Positions 42,148 through 52,296 are shown, counted from the stretch's first letter. The stretch: 64,000 bases of DNA from Sulfitobacter indolifex (GCF_022788655.1 NZ_CP084951.1:992001-1056000), one strand, 5' to 3'. Notes: a model not told the origin generated them from the letters alone. Numbers and translations: made by a program.

Positions 42148-42588
42148 GATTTGGAACGGACCGGCGGAAATTGACCAATGTCCTAGGGGGTTTAGAGCGG
42201 ATCCACGTGGGGCAGTAGGCGGGGCGAGCACACGCGTTCAGCGGCCCGGAAGGGCCTTGCATAGACTGGCGGAGGGTTTTCTAAGAGTTTGATTAATAAC
42301 GTAAAGATAAAATTTCGTGTGAGGGGAATGGGCTGCCAAAGGCGCCATGGGTAGGCAATCATCCAACGCTTGTGTGTCGGTCAGTTGGGGATGATTGGAG
42401 GCGGCAAGCCGTAGCGTGCACCGGACCGGCTGAAGCCGTTCTCACAATAATGTTAAGGCAACAAATGGGCGGCAGCGGGTCGCAAAACTCGGCCGCGCGA
42501 GATTGAATCCGCACAAAAGGCGAGTTCGCCTCAGAGAGATTCTCTTGGGTTTGGTTGGGTCTGTTTCGTTTATCCAGGGGAAGAAAAG

Positions 42589-42663
42589 TGGCAGCCCGTA
42601 GGGGAATCGAACCCCTCTTTCCAGGTTGAAAACCTGGCGTCCTAACCGATAGACGAACGGGCC
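42589..42663 (-). tRNA. tRNA-Glu (anticodon TTC)
   Basis: On the minus strand the acceptor stem pairs GGCCCGT with ACGGGCT (a G-U at the first pair). The anticodon arm reads CAGG-TTTTCAA-CCTG with TTC at the centre. The T arm is AGGGG-TTCGATT-CCCCT, and the CCA end is encoded. All arms close normally. It lies between the exopolysaccharide locus and recJ. Confidence 0.97.
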
Positions 42664-42781
42664 ACTCTTTTGTCAGGTCAGTGCAGCGTTTGAAGTGTTG
42701 CTGCTCTGTCTGTGAGCGGACGTTTAAGTAATCCTGCGGAGGGCTGCAAGCAGAAAAATGAACTTTTTCTAGAAAAAGTTT

Positions 42782-44521
42782 TCAGGCCCGCGCGGCGTCT
42801 TCCAAACGCAGTTGAACGCTGCGCCGGCCGCGGAAATTGTTGATGTCGAGACGCCCCGCGAGGTGGAAACGCGCGCCGCCGTGGTTCTCTAGCGCGGGGC
42901 CGAGGGGGCCGTCGTAGGCACCGAACGCAATCGCTTCCAGGTTCGCGCCCAAACCGTCTCCAAAGCTGACTTTGAGGTGGTTCTCGCCCACGCGTTTGGC
43001 AAAGCGGATTTGCATGTCGGCGAAGGCATAGCGCGGGGCAGGGGCGCCGGCGCCGAAGGGACCGGCTTGGTCAACCATCTCGGCCAGTTCCACCGTGGCC
43101 GCACCCGGCATCATCATACCGCAGAGGTTGAGGTCGGCAGGCCCGGCCAGATGCGCGCCCTGCTTGCTGAGCAATTCGCCTAAGCGTTTCATGGCCGCTT
43201 CGATTTTGTCTTCCGCCACCGTGAGGCCCGCCGCCATCTTGTGACCGCCGCCTTTCATCAGCAGCCCTTCAGCTGCAAGGCGTTGGATCGGCGCGCCAAG
43301 GTCGATGCCGCTGATTGAGCGGCCGGAGCCTTTGCCGATGCCATCTTCGACGCCAATGACGATGGAGGGGCGGTTGGACGCTTCCTTGAGCCGCGAGGCG
43401 ACGATTCCCACAACGCCGGGGTGCCAGCCGGGGCCAGCGGCCCATGCCAGTGGTCCGTCAAAGCCGCGATCCTCAGCCTGTGCCATGGCGCTGGCGCGCA
43501 CGGCGGCCTCGACCTCGCGGCGGTCGGTGTTGAGCTGATCAAGGCGTTCGGCCAAAGCGGCGGCCTCGTTTGGGTCGGCGGTGGCCAAAAGCCGCGCGCC
43601 GAGGTCGGCTTGTCCGATGCGCCCACCTGCATTGATGCGGGGGCCGAGCAGGAAACCGAGGTGGTAAGCCGTAGGGGCCGTGTCCATCCGTGCAACATCG
43701 GCCAGCGCCGCGAGGCCAGGCCGCGCGCGGCGGGCCATCACTTTCAGCCCCTGTCGCACGAAAGCGCGGTTTACGCCGATAAGCGGGGCCACATCGGCCA
43801 CGGTTGCCAGCCCCACGAGGTCGAGCATCGACATCAAATCCGGCCCTTTGCGGCTAGTTTCACGCAGCTGTCGCCCCGCTTCGACGAGCATCAAAAAGAC
43901 CACCGCAGCCGCGCAGAGATGCGCCAGCGTGCCGTCTTCGTCCTGTCTGTTGGGGTTCACCACGGCCAGCGCATCGGGGAGCGTCTCGCCGCCCAAGTGG
44001 TGGTCGAGCACGATGACATCGGCACCCTTGGCGGCAGCAATCGGCCCGTGCGAGAGCGTGCCGCAGTCAACGCAAACGATCAGGTCATGCTCCGCCGCCA
44101 GCGCCGACATAGCCTCGTCATTGGGGCCATAGCCTTCGTCGATACGGTCGGGGATATAGAGCGTGGCACGATGGCCCATGTCGCGCAGCCAGACCAGTAG
44201 CAGCGCGGCGGATGAGCCGCCATCCACGTCATAGTCAGCGAAAATCGCGATACGCTCGCGTTTATGAAGCGCTTCGAGAAACCGCGTCGCCGCGGCCTCC
44301 ATATCGCGCAAGGAGCGCGGGTCGGGCAACAGATCGCGCAGGGCGGGGGCCAAAAAGCCCGCCGCCTCGGTATCGACCACGCCGCGCCGGGCCAGCACTT
44401 GGCACACCGGGTCGGGCAGACCCGCGCGTTGCACCAGTAATTCGGTCGCGCGGGTCAGTTCCACGTCAGGGCCGATCCAGCGCCGCCCGGTCAAAGATGT
44501 TTCGACACCGAGAAAGCTCAT
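42782..44521 (-). CDS. recJ: Single-stranded-DNA-specific exonuclease RecJ
   Basis: A 579-residue 5'-3' exonuclease of recombination and repair. The DHH-domain metal motifs are present: IFADYDVDGGSSAA, CVDCGTLSHG and VIVLDHHLGG. The DHHA1 part shows LGPRINAGGRIGQADLGARLL and the MKGGGHKMAAGLTV glycine block. The OB-like C terminus ends NNFRGRRSVQLRLEDAA. Length is normal. It ends about 120 bases from tRNA-Glu; glpX and hom lie upstream on the same strand. Confidence 0.96.
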   Translation of the reverse strand: MSFLGVETSLTGRRWIGPDVELTRATELLVQRAGLPDPVCQVLARRGVVDTEAAGFLAPALRDLLPDPRSLRDMEAAATRFLEALHKRERIAIFADYDVDGGSSAALLLVWLRDMGHRATLYIPDRIDEGYGPNDEAMSALAAEHDLIVCVDCGTLSHGPIAAAKGADVIVLDHHLGGETLPDALAVVNPNRQDEDGTLAHLCAAAVVFLMLVEAGRQLRETSRKGPDLMSMLDLVGLATVADVAPLIGVNRAFVRQGLKVMARRARPGLAALADVARMDTAPTAYHLGFLLGPRINAGGRIGQADLGARLLATADPNEAAALAERLDQLNTDRREVEAAVRASAMAQAEDRGFDGPLAWAAGPGWHPGVVGIVASRLKEASNRPSIVIGVEDGIGKGSGRSISGIDLGAPIQRLAAEGLLMKGGGHKMAAGLTVAEDKIEAAMKRLGELLSKQGAHLAGPADLNLCGMMMPGAATVELAEMVDQAGPFGAGAPAPRYAFADMQIRFAKRVGENHLKVSFGDGLGANLEAIAFGAYDGPLGPALENHGGARFHLAGRLDINNFRGRRSVQLRLEDAARA

Positions 44522-44574
44522 GTGGACCTCATTTGGCCATTATGGAAGGGGGGGGGTAAGGGCCGATCTGGCCC

Positions 44575-45537
44575 TCACTCTGCCGGGGTGCGGTAGTTGA
44601 TGCGGCGGACCGACCCAGTACGCGAACGCATGATCAGCGTCTCGGTGGTCAGCCAGCCCGGCTCGCGCTTCACGCCCGGAAGGATGTTGCCGCCGGTGAC
44701 GCCAGTCGCGGCAAAGATCACGTCTTGTGTGACCATTTCGTCGCGGGAGTAGATGCGGTCAAGGTCGGTGATCCCGGCTTTGGCGGCACGGCCTTTTTCA
44801 TCATCGTTGCGGAACAGGAGGCGGCCATACATCTGCCCACCCATGCATTTCAGCGCAGCGGCGGCCAGTACGCCTTCGGGGGCACCACCCGCGCCCATAT
44901 ACATGTCGATGCCGGTTTCGGGGTCTGCGCAGTGCATTACACCTGCGACGTCGCCGTCGGTGATCAGGCGGATGGCAGCACCGGTGGCGCGGACTTCGGC
45001 GATCATATCGGCGTGGCGCGGACGCTCAAGGATACAGACGGTGATGTCGGATGGCGCGCAGCCCTTGGCGCGGGCCAGCGCTTCGACGCGCTCACCGGGG
45101 GTCATGTCGAGCGTGACAACATCGGTGTCATAGCCCGGGCCAATCGCCAGCTTGTCCATATAGGTGTCGGGCGCGTGCAGCATGGAGCCGCGCGGGCCCA
45201 TGGCGATCACGGTCAGCGCATTGGGCATGTCCTTGGCGGTCAGCGTGGTGCCTTCGAGCGGGTCCAGCGCGATGTCCACGCCGGGGCCATTGCCGGTGCC
45301 GACTTCTTCTCCAATGTAGAGCATCGGGGCTTCGTCACGCTCGCCTTCGCCGATCACCACGACGCCCGCGATGTCGAGCATGTTAAGCTGTTCGCGCATC
45401 GCGTTCACGGCGGCTTGGTCGGCGGCTTTCTCGTCACCCTTGCCGATCAGCTTGGCCGAGGCCAGCGCGGCGGCTTCGGAAACGCGGGCGAGGCCGAGCG
45501 AGAGCATGCGGTCTTGAAATTCGGCGGAAGCGGTCAT
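44575..45537 (-). CDS. glpX: Class II fructose-1,6-bisphosphatase
   Basis: A 320-residue GlpX that hydrolyses fructose-1,6-bisphosphate in gluconeogenesis. It shows VVIGEGERDEAPMLYIGEEVG, DPLEGTTLTAKDMPNA, the GAPSDI-like ERPRHADMI region and MYMGAGGAPEGVLAAAALKC. The start at 45537 gives the normal MTASAEFQDRMLSLGLARV opening; the frame continues to 45639 without homology. In related genomes glpX follows homoserine dehydrogenase and precedes recJ, as here. Confidence 0.95.
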   Translation of the reverse strand: MTASAEFQDRMLSLGLARVSEAAALASAKLIGKGDEKAADQAAVNAMREQLNMLDIAGVVVIGEGERDEAPMLYIGEEVGTGNGPGVDIALDPLEGTTLTAKDMPNALTVIAMGPRGSMLHAPDTYMDKLAIGPGYDTDVVTLDMTPGERVEALARAKGCAPSDITVCILERPRHADMIAEVRATGAAIRLITDGDVAGVMHCADPETGIDMYMGAGGAPEGVLAAAALKCMGGQMYGRLLFRNDDEKGRAAKAGITDLDRIYSRDEMVTQDVIFAATGVTGGNILPGVKREPGWLTTETLIMRSRTGSVRRINYRTPAE

Positions 45538-45786
45538 GGAGTGTCCTCGGGTGCAATGGGTTTTCTGTCCTGTAACGCTCAGCGCGCGTCGGGGCAAGTT
45601 TTGGGTTGGGGGGAGCATGAAGCACCGGCCCGGAATCAAGCCGCAGGCACCTGGCCATCGCCTGTCCGCCCCTCGGGTAGGCGATTTGGTGCGGCTGGGC
45701 TCAGCTTAGAGAGCGCACATCAAACCTGAGTCATAAAGTGGCATGAATGATCGTATGATCGCCGACCCGCGGGCAGGCGATAGCCC

Positions 45787-47073
45787 TCAGACCTCTTCGA
45801 TCCGCAGCGCCACCGGCTCGCCGGCCAACACACCCGTCTTGTCCATATTCGCCAGCGCCTCAACCAGCGCATTGCGGCTGGTCTTGTGGGTGACGATCAA
45901 CACCGGGGCGGAGGTGTCAGCATGTTCATACTGCCGCATCCGGTAAATGCTGACGCCCGCTTCGCCCAGCACAGTCGCGATTTTTGCCAGCGCGCCCGGT
46001 TTGTCGACCAGCGCCATGCGCAGATAATAAGGGGCAGGGGTCTGGCTGCTGGAGGGGGTGGTTTGCTCAAGCGTGTCGGCGGGTTGTCCAAAGACCGGCC
46101 CGCAGAGCCCGCGCGCGATGTCGCAGACATCGGCCATCACGGCACTGGCCGTCGGACCTTCGCCCGCACCTGCGCCGCGCAGCACGATCTGCCCCACCGC
46201 GTCACCTTCGATCACCACCATATTGGTGCCACCATCAAGCTGACCCAAAGGTGAGGTCTGTGGCACAAGGCAGGGCATCATCCGCTGCTCCAGCCCGCGC
46301 CCGGTCTTTTGGGTTACGCCCAGCAGTTTGATCTTATAACCCATGTCGGCGGCGGCCCGGATGTCTTCGATGGCGACCCGCTCGATCCCCTCAAGCTGGA
46401 TGCCGTCAAAGTCGATTCTCGTACCAAAGGCGATCGACGACAGGATTGCCAGCTTATGGGCCGCGTCGATGCCGCCTACGTCCAGCTGTGGATCGGCTTC
46501 GAGATAGCCCAGCCCATCAGCCTCGGCGAAAATCTCTTGATAGGTTTTGCCAGAGTCTTCCATCCGGGTGAGGATGTAATTGCACGAGCCGTTCATCACC
46601 CCCATGATCCGGGTAATGCCGTTGCCCGCCAGCCCTTCCATCAATGTCTTAATGACCGGGATGCCACCCGCCACGGCCGCTTCATAGCGCAGCGCCACGC
46701 CCGCGGCTTCAGCCTGTTCGGCCAGCGCCTGACCGTGCATGGCCAGCATGGCTTTGTTTGCGGTGACCACATGTTTGCCCGCCGCCAATGCGGCTTCGGT
46801 TGCGGCTTTCGCCGGGCCGTCTGCGCCGCCCATCAGCTCGACAAAGACATCCACATCATCGCGCGTTGCCAGTTTGACGGGATCATCTTCCCAGTCAAAA
46901 GATGCCAATGACAGCCCGCGGTCCTTGTTCCGGGTGCGGGCAGAGACTGCAGAGACCGTCATCGCGCAACCGGTACGAGCCTCCAACAGGGCGGCTTGCT
47001 GGCGCAAAATGCGCAGCACACCCACGCCCACAGTTCCCAATCCAGCAATCCCGAGGCGAAGCGGCTTAGACAT
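45787..47073 (-). CDS. hom: Homoserine dehydrogenase
   Basis: A 428-residue enzyme that reduces aspartate semialdehyde to homoserine on the way to threonine and methionine. The NAD(P)-binding start is LRLGIAGLGTVGVGVLRIL. The catalytic domain has VVTANKAMLAMHG, YEAAVAGGIPVIKTL, GVMNGSCNYILTRM and EADPQLDVGGIDAAHKLAIL. A C-terminal ACT domain (about 350-428, YYLRMALVDKPGALAKIATVLGEAGVSI) suggests threonine feedback. The start at 47073 matches the family; the frame reaches back to 47292 without support. Confidence 0.96.
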   Translation of the reverse strand: MSKPLRLGIAGLGTVGVGVLRILRQQAALLEARTGCAMTVSAVSARTRNKDRGLSLASFDWEDDPVKLATRDDVDVFVELMGGADGPAKAATEAALAAGKHVVTANKAMLAMHGQALAEQAEAAGVALRYEAAVAGGIPVIKTLMEGLAGNGITRIMGVMNGSCNYILTRMEDSGKTYQEIFAEADGLGYLEADPQLDVGGIDAAHKLAILSSIAFGTRIDFDGIQLEGIERVAIEDIRAAADMGYKIKLLGVTQKTGRGLEQRMMPCLVPQTSPLGQLDGGTNMVVIEGDAVGQIVLRGAGAGEGPTASAVMADVCDIARGLCGPVFGQPADTLEQTTPSSSQTPAPYYLRMALVDKPGALAKIATVLGEAGVSIYRMRQYEHADTSAPVLIVTHKTSRNALVEALANMDKTGVLAGEPVALRIEEV

Positions 47074-47176
47074 GGCGGTGGTCCTTTTGGTCTGATCTGA
47101 TAGGCCCGGCAGGCTTGGCCAAGCATTGCCGCGATGTAGCGGGTTCAGCGCCTGCGTGCAACGCGCCAAACGCGCT

Positions 47177-47551
47177 TCAGAGTGCAGGTGTCTGCGCCAG
47201 ACGTTCCCGTTCGTCAGACGTAAGCCGCTGTTGGCGCAAACGTTCGGCCCGTGCGCGCAGCCGTGCCACCCGTGCGGCGGTGGTGGTATCAATGCGATTG
47301 CTGGATACCCGTCCGGCGCGTGCCTCTAGTTGCGCAGCCCGCCCGCTAAGTTCTGCTTCGGTCTGCACTGGGTCAATTCGCCCGGCCGTGGCTTGGGCCA
47401 AAAGCGGGTCGATCGGCAGAATGTTGGGGTAGGGCGCGGCTTCGAGTTCGGGGGTGATCGTGCGATCAAGTTCGGGGAATTGCGCACAGCCCGCGAAAAG
47501 CGTCACGCCTAGAAGTAGGGCGGCAATCGAAAGGGGGCGGGGCGCGGGCAT
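47177..47551 (-). CDS. Small predicted lipoprotein, unknown function
   Basis: A 124-residue protein with a lipoprotein signal peptide: basic start, hydrophobic core SIAALLLGVTLFAGC with lipobox Cys at about residue 21. The mature part is helical and Arg/Ala-rich with coiled-coil character at the end (ARVARLRARAERLRQQRL). ATG 47551 sits ten bases after GAGG; ATG 47560 is an alternative. It is on the same strand as hom but separated by about 100 bases. No family is recognised. Confidence 0.7.
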   Translation of the reverse strand: MPAPRPLSIAALLLGVTLFAGCAQFPELDRTITPELEAAPYPNILPIDPLLAQATAGRIDPVQTEAELSGRAAQLEARAGRVSSNRIDTTTAARVARLRARAERLRQQRLTSDERERLAQTPAL

Positions 47552-47635
47552 GTGGATCATGCCTCGTTCTGCCCCAGTGGCGATCTTCGCGCAAGCGGGG
47601 TTTGCTTTTGAACGCTTGTTCATTAAATTGTCGCC

Positions 47636-48220
47636 ATGGCAAGAACCACAGGCTCACACTCAGATATCACCGGCCCGCGCGTGCGCGCGGCTGCACTGCG
47701 GCTTTTTGCACGGGGGGGCTATGCTGCCGTATCCATGCGCGCCATCGCAGCCGAAGTCGGCGTGCAGGCCGGGGCACTTTATAACTACACGCCCGATAAA
47801 CAAAGCCTTCTGTTCGACCTGATGCAGGCGCATATGACCGACCTGCTAGCGGAAACGCCCAGCAATGCAGACCGGACTGCCGTGCAGCAGTTGCAGGATT
47901 TCGTGGCTTTCCACATCCGTTTCCATGCGGATCGGCCCGATGAAGTTTTCATCGCCTATATGGAGTTGCGCAATCTGACTGAGGAGAATTTCGCCGTAAT
48001 CGAACGATTGCGCCGTGACTATGAGGACCGGTTGGAAGCGATCCTCCGCACCGGCGTCGCCAGCGGTGATTTCGCCGTTGCCGATACCAAAATCGTCACG
48101 CTGGCGATCATCGCAATGCTGACCGGGGTGAACACGTGGTACCGCGCGGGCGGGCGGCTGTCGCTGGATGAGGTGGTGGCGCAATATTGGGATATGGTGC
48201 GCAAGGCCGTGACCGCCTGA
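47636..48220 (+). CDS. TetR-family transcriptional regulator
   Basis: A 194-residue regulator. The helix-turn-helix is at about 15-60: RVRAAALRLFARGGYAAVSMRAIAAEVGVQAGALYNYTPDKQSLLFDLM, a standard TetR DNA-binding domain. The helical ligand domain is short, with RPDEVFIAYMELRNLTEENF resembling acyl-CoA-type regulators. Its ligand and targets are unknown; divergent and convergent neighbours are a lipoprotein gene and pirin. It probably controls itself and perhaps one of these. Confidence 0.92.
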   Translation: MARTTGSHSDITGPRVRAAALRLFARGGYAAVSMRAIAAEVGVQAGALYNYTPDKQSLLFDLMQAHMTDLLAETPSNADRTAVQQLQDFVAFHIRFHADRPDEVFIAYMELRNLTEENFAVIERLRRDYEDRLEAILRTGVASGDFAVADTKIVTLAIIAMLTGVNTWYRAGGRLSLDEVVAQYWDMVRKAVTA

Positions 48221-48238
48221 GCGGCCACGGCCCTTCGT

Positions 48239-49150
48239 TCAATGTGCAGGGCGGATGAAAGTCCCGTTGTTCAGATCGCGCATCGCCTGCTGCAATTCAG
48301 CACGGGTGTTCATCACGATCGGCCCATGCCACGCCACCGGCTCCTCAATCGGCGCGCCTGAGATCAGCAGGAATCGCACGCCCTCCGTCCCCGCCTGAAC
48401 CGTAACTTCGTCGCCGGTGCCGAAGCGGATCAGCGTCCGGTCACCCGACATGTCGCGGATGTTGACCTCCTCACCGGCGACCTCCTTCTCCAGCAAGACG
48501 CCGGAAGGGGCAGAGGCATCGGCGAAAGCGCCCGCGCCTTGGAAGACATAGGCAAAGGCCCGACGGTAGGTGTCTATCTGAAAAGTCTTCTTGACCCCTG
48601 CGGGCACGAAAACATCCAGATACTGCGGATCAGCGGCGATGCCGTCGACGGGGCCACGTTTGCCCCAGAACTCGCCCGTAATGATCTTCACCCGCGTGCC
48701 ATCGTCATCGGTCACCACAGGAATGTCGCTGGATTTCATATCCTGATAGCGCGGCGCAGTCATCTTTTGGGCCGAGGGCAAGTTACCCCAAAGCTGGAAA
48801 CCATGCATTTGCCCGGCGGCATTCCCGCGCGGCATTTCTTGGTGCAGGATGCCTGAGCCTGCGGTCATCCATTGCACATCGCCCGCGTTCAAATCGCCGG
48901 TGTTGCCCAGCGAATCTGCGTGTTCCACGGTGCCTTCGAGCACATAGGTGATCGTTTCGATCCCGCGGTGGGGGTGCCACGGGAAGCCTTTTTCAAAGTC
49001 TTCGGGGCGGTCGTTGCGGAAATCGTCAAACAGCAGGAACGGGTCCAACTCTGACGGGTCCTGAAAGCCGAAAGCGCGGTGAAGTTTGACGCCTGCGCCC
49101 TCCATCGTGGGCGTGGCGCGGCGGGTTTCCAATGTGGGTCTGAGCGACAT
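48239..49150 (-). CDS. Pirin-family bicupin protein
   Basis: A 303-residue pirin. The N-terminal cupin carries the metal-binding FPWHPHRGIETITYVLEG and GDVQWMTAGSGILHQEMP histidines and glutamate, as in quercetinase-active pirins such as YhhW. The C-terminal cupin (about 180-285) lacks a metal site. Possible roles are dioxygenase activity or redox sensing. The second ATG (49150) is chosen over 49156 because the AAAGGAG site directly abuts the first but stands six bases from the second. Confidence 0.9.
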   Translation of the reverse strand: MSLRPTLETRRATPTMEGAGVKLHRAFGFQDPSELDPFLLFDDFRNDRPEDFEKGFPWHPHRGIETITYVLEGTVEHADSLGNTGDLNAGDVQWMTAGSGILHQEMPRGNAAGQMHGFQLWGNLPSAQKMTAPRYQDMKSSDIPVVTDDDGTRVKIITGEFWGKRGPVDGIAADPQYLDVFVPAGVKKTFQIDTYRRAFAYVFQGAGAFADASAPSGVLLEKEVAGEEVNIRDMSGDRTLIRFGTGDEVTVQAGTEGVRFLLISGAPIEEPVAWHGPIVMNTRAELQQAMRDLNNGTFIRPAH

Positions 49151-49275
49151 GGTCATCTCCTTTGTTGCTTGACCCTGAAATAAGCTGTGCCTGGGCGCCT
49201 AGCAATTGGCCCGAATGAACGTCTTCTGTGCATTTGCGCGCAGAACGCACGCAGCCTGTCCCAGATCGCGCGCCC

Positions 49276-50649
49276 TCAGCAGTTCGGCACGTTCACGGCC
49301 AACCCGCCCAGCGACGTTTCCTTGTACTTCTCGCTCATATCCACCCCGGTCTGGCGCATGGTCTCGATACAGGCGTCCAGCGGCACCAGATGCGTGCCGT
49401 CTCCGCGCAGCGCCAATGAGGCCGCCGAAACCGCCTTGATCGCGCCCAGCCCGTTGCGCTCAATGCAGGGCACCTGAACCAGTCCCTTCACCGGGTCGCA
49501 GGTCATGCCGAGGTGATGCTCCAGTGCGATCTCGGCTGCGTTTTCGATCTGCTCGGGCGTGCCGCCCAAAACGGCGCAGAGCCCGGCGGCTGACATGGCG
49601 GCGGCGCTGCCGACTTCGGCCTGACACCCGGCCTCGGCCCCCGAGATCGAAGCGTTGTATTTCACCAGCCCGCCAATCGCGGCGGCGGTGAGCAGAAAGT
49701 CTTCGATATGCGCCTCGGACGCGCCGGGCACATGATCAAGGTAATAGCGCAGGGTCGCGGGCATCACGCCTGCGGCGCCGTTGGTCGGCGCTGTGACAAC
49801 CTGACCGCCAGCGGCGTTTTCCTCGTTCACCGCCATCGCATAGACGCTCATCCAATCGTTGATCGTATGCGGCGCAGATTGGTTCTGCCCCCGCTCGGCC
49901 ATCAGCGCGTCATAGATGCCCTTGGCGCGGCGTTTGACCTGCAAGCCACCGGGCAGGATACCATCGGTGGTCAGCCCCCGGTCGATACAATCGCGCATCA
50001 CCTGCCAGAGCCGTTTGCTGCCCTCGCGCAGGTTGTCAGCGCCGCCGCGTGCCTCTTCGTTGGCGCGTTTCATGGCTGCGATAGTCTTGCCGGATTTCGC
50101 CGCCATTTCAAGCATTTCTGCGGCGGACTTAAAGGGAAACGGCACCGGCGCGCCCTCATCCGTGTCCTTGCCCGCGGCCAATTCCTTCTCGGTCATGACA
50201 AAGCCGCCACCGATTGAGTAATAGGTCTCGCGCAGGGTCACGTCGCCTTGGGCGTCGGTCGCCATCAGCATCATACCATTAGCATGGCCTGAAAGCTTGG
50301 TGTCGTAGTCGAAAATCATGTCCTGCACGGGATCGAAGCGCAGTTCGGGCAGACCATCGACGCTAATGCGGTGGGTTTGCTTGATCTCTTCTAACACCTT
50401 CTCGGCGGCCTCGGCGTCATAGTCCTGAGGCGTGAAGCCCGCGAGACCAAGGATTGTCGCGCGGTCGGTGGCATGGCCCACACCTGTAAACGCGAGGCTG
50501 CCGTGCAGCGAGGCGCGCAGCCCTGCGAATTTAAACGGCGAAGCGCGCATCTGATCGAGGAAACGGCCCGCGGCCACCATCGGCCCCATGGTATGCGATG
50601 ACGACGGGCCGATGCCCACTTTGAACATGTCGAAAACGGATAGAAACAT
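49276..50649 (-). CDS. sdaA: L-serine ammonia-lyase (iron-sulfur type)
   Basis: A 457-residue L-serine dehydratase that turns serine into pyruvate and ammonia. The N-terminal beta domain begins [24 protein letters not shown], and the catalytic alpha domain has [19 protein letters not shown] and [19 protein letters not shown], whose Cys residues hold the 4Fe-4S cluster. Both halves are in one chain, as usual in proteobacteria. The start at 50649 shares a base with the stop of the upstream GST gene (TGATG), so they are coupled. Confidence 0.96.
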   Translation of the reverse strand: MFLSVFDMFKVGIGPSSSHTMGPMVAAGRFLDQMRASPFKFAGLRASLHGSLAFTGVGHATDRATILGLAGFTPQDYDAEAAEKVLEEIKQTHRISVDGLPELRFDPVQDMIFDYDTKLSGHANGMMLMATDAQGDVTLRETYYSIGGGFVMTEKELAAGKDTDEGAPVPFPFKSAAEMLEMAAKSGKTIAAMKRANEEARGGADNLREGSKRLWQVMRDCIDRGLTTDGILPGGLQVKRRAKGIYDALMAERGQNQSAPHTINDWMSVYAMAVNEENAAGGQVVTAPTNGAAGVMPATLRYYLDHVPGASEAHIEDFLLTAAAIGGLVKYNASISGAEAGCQAEVGSAAAMSAAGLCAVLGGTPEQIENAAEIALEHHLGMTCDPVKGLVQVPCIERNGLGAIKAVSAASLALRGDGTHLVPLDACIETMRQTGVDMSEKYKETSLGGLAVNVPNC

Positions 50650-51341
50650 CAGGTGGCGGACCCTTCTGGGGGTTGGGGGTATCGGGGTGCGGTGAAAGGG
50701 GTATCGCCCAGACCTTCGGCGCATTGCAAGGCGTGTGTCGCGGGCAGGGCTTCAACGGCGGCGGAAAGTCGGGCGAGAGCCGGAGAGGCCGCAAGGGTGA
50801 ACCAGTCTCGCGGCTGGTCGGCAGGATAGAGCACCGGCCAGCGCAACAGGGCGGCAGTGTAGAAATCCAGCACCGTTGGGGCCGTACCGCCCAGCAGCCA
50901 GCCACCTACCGCCTGTATCTCTAGCGTTGCATAGTGCTGTGCGAGGTCGTTTCGCGTGCCCGCGCGCAGTGCGTCGACATGGGCGGGCGCGATATATTTT
51001 TCTGAGTAGAACAGCCGCCTGAGGGCAGGGTGGATCGTATTAGACAGGAAAAACAGCCATTTAAGGAAATCCCCACGCGCGGGATCATCCGGGCCGGGGC
51101 CAAGGCCGCCATGCCGATCCGCGAGATAAAGCAGGATCGCTCCGGTCTCGAAAAGCGGCCCCTCTGGCGTTTCTAGAACCGGGATCAGCCCATTGGGGTT
51201 CAACGCCCGAAAATCCGCGCTTTCCTGCGCCTTGGCACGGCGGTCCACAAGTGCGGCGCGGTAGGGCAGTCCGCGGTGCTCTAGCGCCAATCGGACGATT
51301 AGCGAAGCATTGTCAGGGGCGTAGTGCAGCACATAGGTCAT
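50649..51341 (-). CDS. Glutathione S-transferase family protein
   Basis: A 230-residue GST. The N-terminal thioredoxin-like domain shows YVLHYAPDNASLIVRLALEHRGLPY, NPNGLIPVLETPEGPLFETGAILLYLAD (the glutathione-binding VP and ES/T-like positions). The helical C-terminal domain contains LDFYTAALLRWPVL. The substrate is unknown. It is translationally coupled to sdaA downstream and divergent from rpiA. Confidence 0.9.
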   Translation of the reverse strand: MTYVLHYAPDNASLIVRLALEHRGLPYRAALVDRRAKAQESADFRALNPNGLIPVLETPEGPLFETGAILLYLADRHGGLGPGPDDPARGDFLKWLFFLSNTIHPALRRLFYSEKYIAPAHVDALRAGTRNDLAQHYATLEIQAVGGWLLGGTAPTVLDFYTAALLRWPVLYPADQPRDWFTLAASPALARLSAAVEALPATHALQCAEGLGDTPFTAPRYPQPPEGSAT

Positions 51342-51507
51342 GGCGCAGTGATAACCGATCGACGACCGCGCGCCGCGTCAAAAGCGACCCCTGATGTGCC
51401 TGTGCGGCCTATCAGGATCAGCCAAGCCCTAAAAACCAGTGACTTGCCCCTCGCACACTATGCCAATTCGCCCTATAACGCGGCAAACGCCTCTAGGGAG
51501 CTGCCCC

Positions 51508-52296
51508 ATGTCCGGAGAACTATCACCCATCGACAAGGCCAAATTCGTGGCCGCGAAGCGGGCGTGTGACTTTGTGGAAGACGGGATGCGTGTCGGGCTT
51601 GGAACAGGCTCCACCGCCGCGTGGCTGGTGCGCTGTCTGGGCGAGATGGTGCGCGACGATGGGCTGCGGATCAAGGGCGTGCCGACGTCTTCGCGGACCG
51701 CGCAATTGGCGCGGGATGTGGGGATTGAGGTGATCTCGCTTGATGAGGCGAAATGGCTCGACCTGACGATTGACGGCGCGGATGAATTTGACGGCGATCT
51801 GAACCTGATCAAAGGCGGCGGCGGTGCGTTGCTGCAAGAAAAGATCGTTGCGACCGCGAGCGACCAGATGGTGGTGATCGCCGATATCGGCAAAGAGGTG
51901 CAGCATCTTGGTGCCTTTCCCTTGCCGATTGAAGTGATTCCCTTTGGCTGGCAAACCACGCAGGCGCTGGTCGAAGAAACGCTGATCTCGATGGATGTGT
52001 TGGGCCGCAACTCGACCCTGCGGATGAACGGCGAAGTGCCCTTCATCACCGACGAGGGGAACTACATCCTTGATCTGCGGCTGAACCGTATCGGCAACGC
52101 GCGGCAACTGGCGCTGGTGCTCAACCAAATGCCTGGTGTGGTGGAGAACGGCCTGTTCATCGACATTTGTGACGCGGTTGTGATCGGCTACGGGGATGGC
52201 AGGGTCGAGGTGCGAGACATAAATGAAGGCACTGTGGCGACCGATCGGTTGGAATTTGTCGAGACTGACAACCTGTTTTCCGACCTGAGCGACTGA
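51508..52296 (+). CDS. rpiA: Ribose-5-phosphate isomerase A
   Basis: A 262-residue enzyme that interconverts ribose-5-phosphate and ribulose-5-phosphate in the pentose phosphate pathway. Signature motifs are VGLGTGSTAAWLV, LTIDGADEFD, LIKGGGGALLQEK (catalytic region) and VVIADIGKEV. ATG 51508 after AGGGAG is chosen; the frame opens at 51439 without support. Glutathione reductase follows 62 bases later on the same strand, possibly one transcript that ties NADPH supply to its use. Confidence 0.97.
   Translation: MSGELSPIDKAKFVAAKRACDFVEDGMRVGLGTGSTAAWLVRCLGEMVRDDGLRIKGVPTSSRTAQLARDVGIEVISLDEAKWLDLTIDGADEFDGDLNLIKGGGGALLQEKIVATASDQMVVIADIGKEVQHLGAFPLPIEVIPFGWQTTQALVEETLISMDVLGRNSTLRMNGEVPFITDEGNYILDLRLNRIGNARQLALVLNQMPGVVENGLFIDICDAVVIGYGDGRVEVRDINEGTVATDRLEFVETDNLFSDLSD

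Larger units (their letters stand above)
41978..42588. other. Long intergenic region between the sugar transferase and tRNA-Glu
   Basis: About 610 bases without a convincing gene; the frames present are short and biased. It holds two inverted repeats (42056-42072 and 42133-42147) close to an AT-richer patch around 42095-42150, where the promoter of the minus-strand exopolysaccharide genes is likely. The part nearer the tRNA (42300-42580) shows nothing I can name. Confidence 0.6.
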
